From the NCBI GenBank assembly GCA_027080135.1, contig JALWUJ010000159.1, forward strand, positions 1-37,183: a stretch of 37,183 nt of DNA, given 5' to 3'. Every line of letters starts with the position of its first letter. Position 1 is the first letter of the stretch. The position numbers and the translations under genes are program-made. Below the pieces are notes generated by a model, which was not told the DNA's origin, made no database searches, and saw only the letters and a program-made list of their open reading frames with translations. This document shows positions 16,155 to 24,056 of the stretch, piece by piece. This DNA comes from Flavobacteriaceae bacterium (GTDB lineage: Bacteria > Bacteroidota > Bacteroidia > Flavobacteriales > Flavobacteriaceae).

Positions 16155-17666
16155 ATGAAAAAACAATACCTAATATTTAGTGCATTTTTGCTTTTGCAGT
16201 TATCTTTATATGCACAATACACCCAAGTACCCGACCCTAATTTTGAACAAGCTTTAATAGACGCAGGGTATGATGATATACTAGATGGACAATTTTTAAC
16301 TACTAATGCTCAAGGTGTTTTAGAACTTTTTTTTGATGAAAAACATATAAATGATATAACAGGTATTGAAGCTTTTACAGAATTGCTATCTTTGCACCTT
16401 TTTGATAACAATCTCGATACCATAGATTTATCACTACTCCCAATAGATATGCATAGTTTATTTTTGGGGAGAAATAATTTAAGCACAATAGACCTTTCAC
16501 CAATACCCAATATTGTAAATTTAAGTTTAAATACCAATAATTTTACCGAAATTGATGCCTCAAATTTAACTCAAGTTTTTGGTTTATTTGTTTCTAACAA
16601 CCCTTTAGTAAGCATTAATTTAACAAACTGTTCTAATTTACAAACTATTAGTTTTGTTAATACACCCATACAAAATATAGATTTTTCTACCAATTATAGT
16701 CTTAGAAAAGTTGTTTGTTATGATAGCCAAATAACCTCTTTAGATTTTACTTTTAATCAAAACTTAGAACTGATAGAATGTTATCACACACCAATAACAA
16801 GTATTAACCTACCCAACAATCCAGATTTATACCAAATACGTGCATCTAATACTTTATTAACCGCTTTAGACGTTACCAACTGCCCTGCTTTAGAAGAATT
16901 AAGCATTGGTGCTAATCCTTTAATAACTTCTTTAGACTTAACACAAAACCCTATATTAGACGATTTATGGTGTGCAGAAAACCAATTAACAGCCCTAGAT
17001 ATTACCCAAAACCCTTTGTTAACAAGGGTAGTTAGCGATGATAATTTAATAAGCTCTATAGATTTATCTAATAATATTTTATTAGATTATATAAGTATTA
17101 GCAGCAACCCATTAACTGAAATTATAAACCCTCAAGGTGCAGAAAACCTATCACAATTAATTGCAGATGAAACAAATTTAATAGAGGTAGATTTGTCATT
17201 AAACACCAATTTAATTATCGCTAGTTTTTGGAAATGCTCTAATTTACAATTTGCAAACATGAATAATGGGTTTAACGAAACATTGGCTTTGTTTATTGGT
17301 ACACAATGCCCACAATTAAGCTGTGTAGTAGTGGACGATCCTCTTGCAGATAATACTAATTTTATAATAGACGCCAACACTAATTTGGTTGCCAGTGAAG
17401 AAGATTGTGTACTTGCAAATAATGACTTTAGTTTACAAAAAGAAATCAGCCTTTACCCCAACCCAACAAAAAACATTTTTACAATAAAAAACAACAGCAA
17501 CTTTAGTATTAAAACTATAAAAATTTACTCAACACTTGGTAAACTGGTTTTACAAAAAGACGATACAAATACAAGTATCGATATTAGTCATTTACCAACG
17601 GGTTTGTATTTAGTAAAAATAGAAACTGATAAAGGAGAGTTGGTAAGAAAATTGGTAAAGGAGTAG
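16155..17666 (+). CDS. Secreted leucine-rich-repeat protein with T9SS sorting domain
   Basis: The protein has 503 residues from ATG 16155. A signal peptide ends at LYAQ (about residue 20). The body is a run of ~20-22-residue leucine-rich repeats of the NPxLxxLxLxxNxLTxLDL type (for example ALDITQNPLLTRVVSDDNLI), about 14 copies between residues 55 and 385, followed by a Cys-containing cap (CPQLSCVVVDD). The end is a T9SS sorting domain (ISLYPNPTKNIFTIKN ... LPTGLYLVKIETDKGELVRK). A GTG at 16119 is in frame, but it would place the terminator-like hairpin within the coding region and precede the signal peptide. It follows the M43 protease on the same strand and probably shares its transcript in part. 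A binding or adhesion role is inference. Confidence 0.88.
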   Translation: MKKQYLIFSAFLLLQLSLYAQYTQVPDPNFEQALIDAGYDDILDGQFLTTNAQGVLELFFDEKHINDITGIEAFTELLSLHLFDNNLDTIDLSLLPIDMHSLFLGRNNLSTIDLSPIPNIVNLSLNTNNFTEIDASNLTQVFGLFVSNNPLVSINLTNCSNLQTISFVNTPIQNIDFSTNYSLRKVVCYDSQITSLDFTFNQNLELIECYHTPITSINLPNNPDLYQIRASNTLLTALDVTNCPALEELSIGANPLITSLDLTQNPILDDLWCAENQLTALDITQNPLLTRVVSDDNLISSIDLSNNILLDYISISSNPLTEIINPQGAENLSQLIADETNLIEVDLSLNTNLIIASFWKCSNLQFANMNNGFNETLALFIGTQCPQLSCVVVDDPLADNTNFIIDANTNLVASEEDCVLANNDFSLQKEISLYPNPTKNIFTIKNNSNFSIKTIKIYSTLGKLVLQKDDTNTSIDISHLPTGLYLVKIETDKGELVRKLVKE

Positions 17667-17682
17667 ATTTTAATTTTATAAA

Positions 17683-17709
17683 CCTACAAGGTTTTAAAAA
17701 CCTTGTAGG
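17683..17709. repeat. 27-base palindrome between convergent LRR and accC genes
   Basis: The perfect arms cctacaaggtttt (17683-17695) and aaaaccttgtagg (17697-17709) surround one central base. No T-run follows on the + strand. Palindromes of this sequence type recur in many flavobacterial genomes (general knowledge), so it is better read as a dispersed palindromic repeat that may also act as a terminator or mRNA-end stabiliser. Confidence 0.65.
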
Positions 17710-17722
17710 ATGGTATAAAAAT

Positions 17723-17753
17723 GTGATAAGATAACTTATAGTCATCTTATCAC
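17723..17753 (-). terminator. Terminator-like hairpin after accC
   Basis: The perfect 10-bp arms gtgataagat (17723-17732) and atcttatcac (17744-17753) surround an 11-base loop. On the - strand the hairpin is followed by ATTTTTATA, a short U-rich tract, and lies 24 bases past the accC stop. The stem is AT-rich, so its strength is uncertain. Confidence 0.5.
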
Positions 17754-17777
17754 TAATAATAAAAAAATTATAAATTT

Positions 17778-19139
17778 CTATTCTTCTTCCTCTTCGGGTT
17801 CGTTCATTACAAAGTCATCCATAAAGGCGGTAGTATAATTTCCTTCAACATACCTAGGGTCATTCATTAATTGTAAATGAAAGGGGATGGTTGTTTTAAT
17901 ACCTTCTACTACAAACTCGTCTAAGGCACGTTTCATTTTACTAATGGCTTCTTCTCTGGTTTGTGCGGTGGTTATTAACTTAGCAATCATAGAGTCGTAG
18001 TTTGGTGGAATGGTATATCCCGCGTAAACGTGAGTATCTAATCGTACTCCGTGACCTCCTGGTGAGTGAAACTCGGTAATTTTTCCAGGACAAGGGCGAA
18101 AATCGTTATAAGGGTCTTCGGCATTAATACGGCATTCTATAGAGTGAAGTTTTGGAGTATAATTAATTCCTAGAATAGGAATGCCCGCTGCTACTTTTAT
18201 TTGTTCGCGAATTAAGTCGAAATCTATAATTACTTGTTCAGTAATAGGATGTTCTACTTGAATACGTGTGTTCATTTCCATAAAGTAGAAATTGCGGTGT
18301 TTATCTACCAGAAATTCTACAGTTCCTGCACCTTCGTATTTAATATATTCGGCTGCTTTTACGGCTGCTTCTCCCATGGCTTGGCGAAGCTCATCTGTCA
18401 TAAAAGGACTTGGAGTTTCTTCGGTAAGTTTTTGGTGTCTTCGTTGAACAGAGCAATCTCTTTCGCTTAAATGACAGGCATTTCCGTTACTATCTCCAAT
18501 AATTTGAATTTCGATATGGCGAGGTTCTTCAATTAACTTCTCTATATACATATCGTCATTTCCAAAGGCTGCTTTACTTTCTTGTCTTGCAGAGTCCCAT
18601 GCATTTTGAAGCTCTTCTTCTTTCCAAACAGCTCTCATTCCTTTTCCGCCACCACCAGCAGAAGCTTTTAACATTACTGGATAACCTGTTTTTTTAGCTA
18701 TTTTTAAACAAGTTTTAAAATCTGGAATAACACCTTCGCTACCAGGAACGCAAGGCACACCTGCTTCAATCATAGTTGATTTTGCAGAGGCTTTGTCTCC
18801 CATACGGTTAATCATTTCTGCAGAAGCACCAATAAATTTAATGTCGTGTTCTTCGCATAATTTTGAAAATTTGGCATTTTCTGCTAAAAATCCATATCCT
18901 GGATGTATGGCATCGGCATTGGTAATTTCTGCAGCTGCCATAATATTGGGTACTTTTAAATAACTTTCGTTACTTGGAGGAGGGCCAATACAAACGGCTT
19001 CGTCTGCAAAACGTACATGAAGACTATCAGCATCGGCAGTAGAATAAACAGCTACAGATTTTATACCCATTTCTCTACAAGTACGAATAATACGAAGTGC
19101 TATTTCGCCTCTATTGGCAATTAGTATTTTTTTAAACAT
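17778..19139 (-). CDS. accC: Acetyl-CoA carboxylase, biotin carboxylase subunit
   Basis: ATP-dependent carboxylation of the biotin on AccB, the first half-reaction of malonyl-CoA formation. From ATG 19139 the protein has 453 residues ([17 protein letters not shown]). ATP-grasp signatures are [40 protein letters not shown] and the active-site [15 protein letters not shown]. An in-frame upstream ATG (start 19172) adds 11 residues and lies in the intergenic run, so it is rejected. The C-terminus is a Glu-rich tail (NEPEEEEE). It follows accB by 83 bases; together they form the usual accBC unit, here behind fabH. Confidence 0.97.
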   Translation of the reverse strand: MFKKILIANRGEIALRIIRTCREMGIKSVAVYSTADADSLHVRFADEAVCIGPPPSNESYLKVPNIMAAAEITNADAIHPGYGFLAENAKFSKLCEEHDIKFIGASAEMINRMGDKASAKSTMIEAGVPCVPGSEGVIPDFKTCLKIAKKTGYPVMLKASAGGGGKGMRAVWKEEELQNAWDSARQESKAAFGNDDMYIEKLIEEPRHIEIQIIGDSNGNACHLSERDCSVQRRHQKLTEETPSPFMTDELRQAMGEAAVKAAEYIKYEGAGTVEFLVDKHRNFYFMEMNTRIQVEHPITEQVIIDFDLIREQIKVAAGIPILGINYTPKLHSIECRINAEDPYNDFRPCPGKITEFHSPGGHGVRLDTHVYAGYTIPPNYDSMIAKLITTAQTREEAISKMKRALDEFVVEGIKTTIPFHLQLMNDPRYVEGNYTTAFMDDFVMNEPEEEEE

Positions 19140-19222
19140 AATTTCAATAAATTTCAAAATTTCAAATACCAAATTCCATTTATTAGCTTGAAATTCAGTT
19201 TTTGTAATTTAGGATTTGGAAT

Positions 19223-19708
19223 CTAAGATGGATCAACCAAAAATAAAGGTTGATCAAATTCTACAGGAGTAGCGTCGTCCACTAATACTTTTACAATTTT
19301 TCCTGAAACTTCACTTTCAATTTCGTTAAAAAGTTTCATCGCTTCGATAATACAAAGTACGTCTCCTTCTTTTATTGAGTCGCCAACTTCCACAAAGGCG
19401 GGTTGGTCTGGTGCCGATTTTCGGTAAAATGTTCCAATAATAGGAGATTTAATAGTAATGTATTTTGAATCTTCATTTGCTGAAGTGGTTTCGGTAGAAA
19501 CAGGAGTACTTTCAACAGGTAATTGTACTACAGGTTGTTGTGGTGCTGTTCCTATAGATGGTACTTGTTGGATAATGGTGGTTTCACCTTTTCCGTGTCC
19601 TTCACCAGTTCTAATGGTAATTTTTACGTCATTCATTTCAAGTTTTACTTCGTTAGCACCTGATTTTGCTACAAACTTGATTAAATTTTGAATCTCTTTT
19701 AAATTCAT
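19223..19708 (-). CDS. accB: Acetyl-CoA carboxylase biotin carboxyl carrier protein
   Basis: Carries biotin between AccC and the carboxyltransferase. The 161-residue protein has a helical N-terminus (MNLKEIQNLIKFVAKSGANE), a variable Gln/Pro/Thr-rich linker (about 45-80), and a C-terminal biotinyl domain with the biotinylated lysine K125 in the motif IEAMKLFNEIE. The thumb segment SAPDQPAFVEVGD is present. It sits 23 bases after fabH and 83 bases before accC on the same strand, so it is part of one fatty-acid operon. Confidence 0.97.
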   Translation of the reverse strand: MNLKEIQNLIKFVAKSGANEVKLEMNDVKITIRTGEGHGKGETTIIQQVPSIGTAPQQPVVQLPVESTPVSTETTSANEDSKYITIKSPIIGTFYRKSAPDQPAFVEVGDSIKEGDVLCIIEAMKLFNEIESEVSGKIVKVLVDDATPVEFDQPLFLVDPS

Positions 19709-19731
19709 ATCGTTGGATTTAATATTATTAT

Positions 19732-20730
19732 TTATTTTGGGTTATATGCCCAAGTAAGATAAATAGCTCCCCAAGAAAATCCTCCTCCAAAAGCTGCAAA
19801 TACTAATTTGTCACCTTTTTTTAATTTTTTTTCGTAATCCCAAAGGCATAACGGAAGGGTTGCTGAGGTTGTGTTACCATATTTGTAAATATTCTTCATC
19901 ACCTTTTCATCGGGAAGATTCATTCTTTTTGAAGTGGCATCAATGATACGGTTATTGGCTTGGTGCGGAACTAACCATTGTATGTCTTCGCCGGTTAAAT
20001 TGTTTCTTTCTAATATTTTTTCTGAAACATCTGCCATACGAGTAACTGCAAACTTGAAAACGGTTTTGCCATCTTGAAATACCGTGTGTTGATTATTGGC
20101 AACGGTTTCTGTTGATGCGGGTAAAAGTGAACCTCCAGCATCTATTTTAAGAGATTCTCTTCCATTTCCATCAGTTCTTAATATTTCGTCTTGGAAACCT
20201 AAACCTTCGGAGTTAGGTTCAAAAAGCACTGCTCCTGCACCATCACCAAAGATAATACAAGTGGTTCGGTCTTTATAATCTATTATTGAAGACATTTTAT
20301 CTGCACCAATTAAGAGTACTTTTTTATACTTTCCTGTTTCAATATAACTTGCTGCCGTTGACATTCCGAAGAGAAAGCTTGAACAGGCCGCCATAAGGTC
20401 GTAAGAAAAGGCATTGTCGGCACCTATTTGTGTAGCAACATAAGCACCTGTGGCTGCAACGGGCATATCTGGTGTTGCAGTTGACATTATTACTAAGTCT
20501 ATTTCTTTAGGGTCTAAATTGCTTTTTTGAAGCAAATTTTTTGCAGCTTGTATAGCAAGATAGGAAGTTCCTTTGTCTTTGTCTTTTAAGATTCTACGTT
20601 CTTTAATACCTGTTCGAGCTGTAATCCACTCGTCACTGGTATCTACCATTGTTTCCAATATCTGATTGGATAAAACATAGTCTGGGACATAGCCTCCTAC
20701 AGCTGTAATTGCTGCTGTGATTTTACTCAT
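19732..20730 (-). CDS. fabH: Beta-ketoacyl-ACP synthase III
   Basis: Starts fatty-acid synthesis by condensing an acyl-CoA with malonyl-ACP. In Bacteroidota it often accepts branched primers (family knowledge). The 332-residue protein shows the Cys-His-Asn triad: C116 in AACSSFLFGM, His in WLVPHQANNRII and Asn in YGNTTSAT. The GAGAVLF and FGGGFSWGA motifs are also typical. It leads the fabH-accB-accC run. A 170-base gap holding the rpmF terminator precedes it, so it should have its own promoter. TAATTTTC near 20790 on the - strand is one base off the -7 consensus. Confidence 0.96.
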   Translation of the reverse strand: MSKITAAITAVGGYVPDYVLSNQILETMVDTSDEWITARTGIKERRILKDKDKGTSYLAIQAAKNLLQKSNLDPKEIDLVIMSTATPDMPVAATGAYVATQIGADNAFSYDLMAACSSFLFGMSTAASYIETGKYKKVLLIGADKMSSIIDYKDRTTCIIFGDGAGAVLFEPNSEGLGFQDEILRTDGNGRESLKIDAGGSLLPASTETVANNQHTVFQDGKTVFKFAVTRMADVSEKILERNNLTGEDIQWLVPHQANNRIIDATSKRMNLPDEKVMKNIYKYGNTTSATLPLCLWDYEKKLKKGDKLVFAAFGGGFSWGAIYLTWAYNPK

Positions 20731-20753
20731 AAGTTAGAATTAATTTCACAAAA

Positions 20754-20771
20754 AGAGGCAAAAATTCCTCT
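20754..20771 (-). promoter_or_regulatory. Small hairpin with U-run in the fabH leader
   Basis: On the - strand AGAGG pairs with CCTCT around an 8-base loop and is followed by TTTTTG, about 23 bases before the fabH ATG. The stem is only 5 bp. It could be a weak attenuator in the leader or chance; no partner regulator is visible. Confidence 0.25.
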
Positions 20772-20849
20772 AAACTGGGCGAAAATTACTAAAAATTAGT
20801 CAAAAACAAGCAAAAAATAGGTTGTTTTTACAAAAACCAATTTATAAAC

Positions 20850-20874
20850 AAAAAACGTTCACAAATTGTGAACG
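20850..20874 (-). terminator. Rho-independent terminator after rpmF
   Basis: The perfect arms cgttcacaa (20856-20864) and ttgtgaacg (20866-20874) are followed on the - strand by six T (20855-20850). It lies 27 bases past the rpmF stop. The single-base gap between arms means the inner pairs open to form the loop. Confidence 0.8.
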
Positions 20875-20900
20875 CTTTAATTTTTATTAAAATAGTATTA

Positions 20901-21095
20901 CTAAGCTACTTCTTCTACTGCGTCTATAACTATTTGACCACGGTAGTATAATTTACCTTCGTGCCAGTGTGCTCTATGATATAGGTGAGACTCACCAGTT
21001 GTTGGATCTGTAGCTATTTGAGGTGTTGTTGCTTTGTAATGTGTTCTTCTTTTATCTCTTCTAGTTTTTGAGATTTTTCTCTTTGGATGTGCCAT
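20901..21095 (-). CDS. rpmF: Ribosomal protein bL32
   Basis: Large-subunit ribosomal protein of 64 residues with the classic N-terminus [20 protein letters not shown]. The central segment [18 protein letters not shown] replaces the zinc-ribbon cysteines found in some phyla, so this is a zinc-free form. It sits 9 bases after DUF177 and before a strong terminator, the usual yceD-rpmF pair. Confidence 0.97.
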   Translation of the reverse strand: MAHPKRKISKTRRDKRRTHYKATTPQIATDPTTGESHLYHRAHWHEGKLYYRGQIVIDAVEEVA

Positions 21096-21104
21096 TACTT
21101 TATA

Positions 21105-21650
21105 TTATTTGTCTGTTAATAGTTTTTTTAATTCGTCCCACCTTGGGTCTGTTTTATTTTCTTCTTCAATTGAAATATTTTCCTCTTGAGGAATACTTAA
21201 TTCTTCTAATTTTTTAAGTACTACAGATTTTAATGTTCCGTCTTTTATTCCTGGATGAACCCTACGAGTGGGCATTGCCAACACAATAGATTCATAAATA
21301 TATTGCTGAATACTTATTTCATAACTTCCATGAGGTATAATAATAAGTTCTTCATTATCGTCATTAAAATCTTCACCAAACTTTACTACAAAATAGAACG
21401 ATCCTTCAATTTCTTGGTCATAAGGTTCGGTAGTTGTATCACAGTTTACATTTACAATGCCTTTAAAAGACAGGGTAAACTCCAACATGGTGTTTTTTTT
21501 ATTCAGCAGTACATCAAGATTAATGTTCACTTCATTAAAATCTTCATACTCAAAATACTCAAAGAACGATTTACTTATTTGATAGTTAAACTGGTGTTCT
21601 CCTAATTTTAATCCTACAAAAGGAATGGTAAATTCTTTCAATGCCTTCAT
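21105..21650 (-). CDS. DUF177/YceD family protein
   Basis: A cytoplasmic protein of 181 residues in the YceD (DUF177) family. In other bacteria this family is paired with rpmF and linked to 23S rRNA maturation. Typical parts are MKALKEFTIPFVGLKLGEHQ at the N-terminus, the central FKGIVNVNCDTTTEPYDQ strand region and the C-terminal DPRWDELKKLL motif. An ATG 6 bases upstream (21656) is in frame; ATG 21650 is preferred because AGG lies 9 bases before it. rpmF starts 9 bases downstream. Confidence 0.9.
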   Translation of the reverse strand: MKALKEFTIPFVGLKLGEHQFNYQISKSFFEYFEYEDFNEVNINLDVLLNKKNTMLEFTLSFKGIVNVNCDTTTEPYDQEIEGSFYFVVKFGEDFNDDNEELIIIPHGSYEISIQQYIYESIVLAMPTRRVHPGIKDGTLKSVVLKKLEELSIPQEENISIEEENKTDPRWDELKKLLTDK

Positions 21651-21696
21651 AATCATCTACCTGTTTAACATAGTTACCATATAAATAAGGCGGGTG

Positions 21697-21704
21697 CAAA
21701 GATA
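21697..21704 (-). promoter_or_regulatory. -7 box of the DUF177-rpmF operon
   Basis: On the - strand TATCTTTG (21704 to 21697) matches TAnnTTTG. Upstream, TTTA, one base from TTTG, lies 18 bases away. Transcription would start near 21692, giving a leader of about 40 bases. Confidence 0.55.
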
Positions 21705-21744
21705 AAAAATTATTTATATAGTAAATCTATTTTCACAATTCTTT

Positions 21745-22812
21745 TTAGTCAAATCTTTTTTGATGTGTTTTTGTAGAAACAGTAACCTTTAAAGGGTTTT
21801 TTGATAGGTTGCTATATTCTTTTCTTTTTTTATATATTTCGATTGCGGTAAAAAGTGCTTCATTAAAAGACTCATTGTTAGCCAAATTTTTTCCTGCTAT
21901 ATCGTAAGCAGTTCCGTGATCTGGTGAGGTTCTTATTTTGTTTAATCCTGCGGTGTAATTGACCCCCCTTCCAAAAGATAACGTCTTAAAAGGAATTAAT
22001 CCTTGGTCATGATAAGAGGCAATAATCGCATCAAAATTTTGGTAATTACTAGATCCAAAAAAACTATCTGCTGCATAGGGTCCGTAAACCAAAGTCCCTT
22101 TTTTTCTAATTTCATCTATAGTGGGTCGCAAAATTGTATCATCTTCATTCCCAATTACACCATTATCTCCGTTATGAGGGTTAATACCTAAAACGGCAAT
22201 CTTTGGTTTTCGAATTCCAAAATCTTGAATTAATGTTTCTTGAATGATATTTATTTTACTTTCAATTAATTCTTTGGTAATATTTTTTGAAACGTCTTTT
22301 ACAGCCACATGATCGGTTAAGAGGCCTACTCTTAATTTTCCTGAAATCATGAGCATTAGACTGTTGCCTTCCAATTCCTGATTTAAATAATCGGTATGTC
22401 CTGGAAATTTAAAATCGTCTGCTTGAATGTTCGATTTATTAATGGGAGCAGTAACCAAAACATCTATCGTATTGTTTTTTAATGCAGAAACTGCCGATTT
22501 TAAAGATTTAATGGCATATTCACCAATCTTTGGGTCTTCCTTCCCAAAATTAATATCTATTGGTTCTTTCCAAACATTAAAAACATTTATTTTTTTTTCA
22601 GCTATATTATTTAAGTTATCTATTCCGTGAAGGTTACATTCAATATTATAGACTTTTTTTAAATGGTTTATTATTTTAAAAGAAGCAAAAATAACAGGAG
22701 TAAAAAGTTCTAATATTCTTTGATCCTGAAGTGTTTTTAGAACTACCTCACTTCCAATTCCGTTTAAATCTCCTATGGAAATTCCAACTACAATTCTTTT
22801 TTGTTTATCCAT
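21745..22812 (-). CDS. pdxA: 4-hydroxythreonine-4-phosphate dehydrogenase
   Basis: NAD-dependent oxidation in the DXP-dependent pyridoxal phosphate pathway. The 355-residue protein has the N-terminal GISIGDLNGIGSEV motif, TAPINKSNIQ, the metal-ligand region FPGHTDYLNQE, the GINPHNGDNGVIG motif and ASYHDQGLIPFK with another metal His. The C-terminal segment RTSPDHGTAYDIAG is diagnostic. The N-terminal signature uses DLNGIG where many homologues have DPAGIG. It is divergent from ribE, another cofactor gene, across 57 bases with abutting promoters. Confidence 0.95.
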   Translation of the reverse strand: MDKQKRIVVGISIGDLNGIGSEVVLKTLQDQRILELFTPVIFASFKIINHLKKVYNIECNLHGIDNLNNIAEKKINVFNVWKEPIDINFGKEDPKIGEYAIKSLKSAVSALKNNTIDVLVTAPINKSNIQADDFKFPGHTDYLNQELEGNSLMLMISGKLRVGLLTDHVAVKDVSKNITKELIESKINIIQETLIQDFGIRKPKIAVLGINPHNGDNGVIGNEDDTILRPTIDEIRKKGTLVYGPYAADSFFGSSNYQNFDAIIASYHDQGLIPFKTLSFGRGVNYTAGLNKIRTSPDHGTAYDIAGKNLANNESFNEALFTAIEIYKKRKEYSNLSKNPLKVTVSTKTHQKRFD

Positions 22813-22835
22813 TATTTATTGAAACCTTATATGAT

Positions 22836-22856
22836 TACTTTTGTGGTACAAATGTA
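22836..22856. promoter_or_regulatory. Abutting divergent -7 boxes for ribE (+) and pdxA (-)
   Basis: TACTTTTG at 22836-22843 (+) serves ribE. TACATTTG at 22856-22849 (- strand) serves pdxA. Both fully match TAnnTTTG and lie 5 bases apart, so two polymerases could not bind at once. Neither has a good -33 TTTG at normal spacing. Predicted leaders are about 20 bases for ribE and about 30 for pdxA. Confidence 0.5.
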
Positions 22857-22869
22857 ACTAATTGAAATC

Positions 22870-23460
22870 ATGTTTACAGGAATAATTGAAGCTTTGGGAG
22901 AAATTTGTTCTCTTACAAAAGAAGGAAGTAATTTACACATTGAAGTAAAAAGCCAAATAACTTCGGAATTAAAAATAGACCAAAGTATTGCTCACAACGG
23001 TGTTTGTTTAACGGTGGTTAAAATTAACAATGACAAATACACTGTTACTGCCATAAAAGAAACGTTGGACAAAACCAATATTGGTGATTTAGAAATAGGA
23101 AGTGTAGTGAATTTAGAACGCTCAATGAAGCTAGGCGAACGATTAGATGGACATATTGTACAAGGTCACGTGGATCAAACCGCAACTTGCTCCAACATTA
23201 GGTCAGAAGATGGAAGTACATATTTTACTTTTAAATATGATGGGAAATTAGGAAATGTTACTATTGAAAAAGGATCTATAACGATAAACGGAGTTAGTTT
23301 AACAGTAGTAAATTCAAGAGAAAATGAATTTAGTGTTGCAATCATTCCTTACACTATAAAACATACCAACTTTGGTAAATTCGAAATAGGAACAAAAGTA
23401 AATTTAGAGTTTGATGTTGTAGGAAAATACTTAAAACGACTTACGCAGGGGTATTTGTAG
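22870..23460 (+). CDS. ribE: Riboflavin synthase, alpha chain
   Basis: Dismutates two 6,7-dimethyl-8-ribityllumazine molecules to riboflavin. The 196-residue protein has the conserved N-terminus MFTGIIEALGEI and two tandem lumazine-binding barrels: residues ~1-95 with SIAHNGVCLTVV, and ~96-190 with GHIVQGHVDQTA and SITINGVSLTVV. A C-terminal helix follows (NLEFDVVGKYLKRL). Its last 20 bases overlap the 3' end of the small convergent gene at 23441. No FMN riboswitch is seen upstream. Confidence 0.96.
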   Translation: MFTGIIEALGEICSLTKEGSNLHIEVKSQITSELKIDQSIAHNGVCLTVVKINNDKYTVTAIKETLDKTNIGDLEIGSVVNLERSMKLGERLDGHIVQGHVDQTATCSNIRSEDGSTYFTFKYDGKLGNVTIEKGSITINGVSLTVVNSRENEFSVAIIPYTIKHTNFGKFEIGTKVNLEFDVVGKYLKRLTQGYL

Positions 23461-23659
23461 TTTTATATTTTTTGTAAGCGATAAATGCTCCAAAAACCAA
23501 CCCAATAACAATTAGTATAACAATATTATCATCTATAGAACCTTGAGGAGGTCTTCTTTGGTTGTCAGGAGCCGGCGGACCTGAATGCTGAGCAAACATA
23601 GCCACGCTATTAGCAAAAACAACTGCTAAGGTTAATATTTTAACGATTTGGGGTCGCAT
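23441..23659 (-). CDS. Small signal-peptide/one-TM protein of flavobacterial type
   Basis: The predicted protein has 72 residues. A hydrophobic N-terminal segment ending in AMFAQ looks like a signal peptide. A short Pro/Gln/Gly-rich stretch (GPPAPDNQRRPPQGS) and then IDD lead into one membrane helix (NIVILIVIGLVFGAFIAYKK). This layout is a familiar small-protein type in Flavobacteriaceae, so it is likely real. Its function is unknown. Its 3' end overlaps ribE tail to tail by 20 bases. Confidence 0.7.
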   Translation of the reverse strand: MRPQIVKILTLAVVFANSVAMFAQHSGPPAPDNQRRPPQGSIDDNIVILIVIGLVFGAFIAYKKYKTTNTPA

Positions 23660-23927
23660 ATAGTCGTCTAAAATAACAAAATTTTATTAACAAGTGTTGA
23701 AAAGTTTGTTTTTTCTAAAATAATAACTTCTTTTCTTGTTATTTATTTTCCTAAATAAAAATTAATTTACTTTAAAAACAAACTAAGTAGGTCAATTTAT
23801 TTTTAAAAAGTTTTTGCAGAAAAAAAGTGATTCCACATAGACTCACTTTAAATAAGCTCAACACAACATTTTGTCCTATATATGTAATGTTGTTACAAAA
23901 AATTAAATAATCTTTATTTAATATTGT
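23660..23927. other. AT-rich intergenic region downstream of tRNA-Met
   Basis: No ORF is credible here. Besides the terminator at 23820-23849, it has an 8-bp inverted repeat acaacatt/aatgttgt (23863-23870, 23886-23893) without a T-run, close to the tRNA 3' end, which might help 3' processing. The rest is featureless. Confidence 0.5.
23820..23849 (-). terminator. Terminator for the mce/tRNA-Met transcript
   Basis: On the - strand AAAGTGA (23849-23843) pairs with TCACTTT (23830-23824) around 12 bases and runs into further T to 23820. It lies about 80 bases beyond the tRNA 3' end. Confidence 0.6.
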
Positions 23928-24000
23928 GGTCCCACATGGGCTCGAACCATGGACCCCCTGATTATGAGTCAGGTGCTCTAACCAACTGAGCTATGGGACC
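23928..24000 (-). tRNA. tRNA-Met (anticodon CAT)
   Basis: A complete cloverleaf can be read on the - strand. The 7-bp acceptor GGTCCCA/TGGGACC, D arm GCTC...GAGC, anticodon arm CCTGA-CTCATAA-TCAGG with CAT at 23966-23964, a GGGTC variable region and a T arm with GGTTCGAGCC are all present. CCA is not encoded. A CAT anticodon could also mean initiator or lysidine-modified Ile2. The A-T-paired first position of the D region and the overall body fit elongator Met better, but Ile2 is not excluded. It lies just beyond mce. Confidence 0.93.
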
Positions 24001-24056
24001 TATTAATTTTATTACAATTGGCTTGCAAATTTATAATACTTTATATATTAAGCAAG

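Noticed and set aside
16500-17300. Tandem-like repetition resembling a satellite or CRISPR array
   Set aside because: The periodicity is that of leucine-rich repeats in a coding sequence; there are no identical repeats or spacers.
21255-21605. A 116-residue + strand frame opposite DUF177
   Set aside because: DUF177 is a recognised family in its usual place next to rpmF; the antisense frame is chance.
23863-23893. Inverted repeat acaacatt/aatgttgt as a tRNA terminator
   Set aside because: It has no T-run in either direction; the better terminator is 23820-23849.
23928-24000. tRNA-Ile2 (lysidine-modified CAT)
   Set aside because: The anticodon alone allows it, but the body resembles elongator tRNA-Met more closely. 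It is left as a stated alternative and not excluded.
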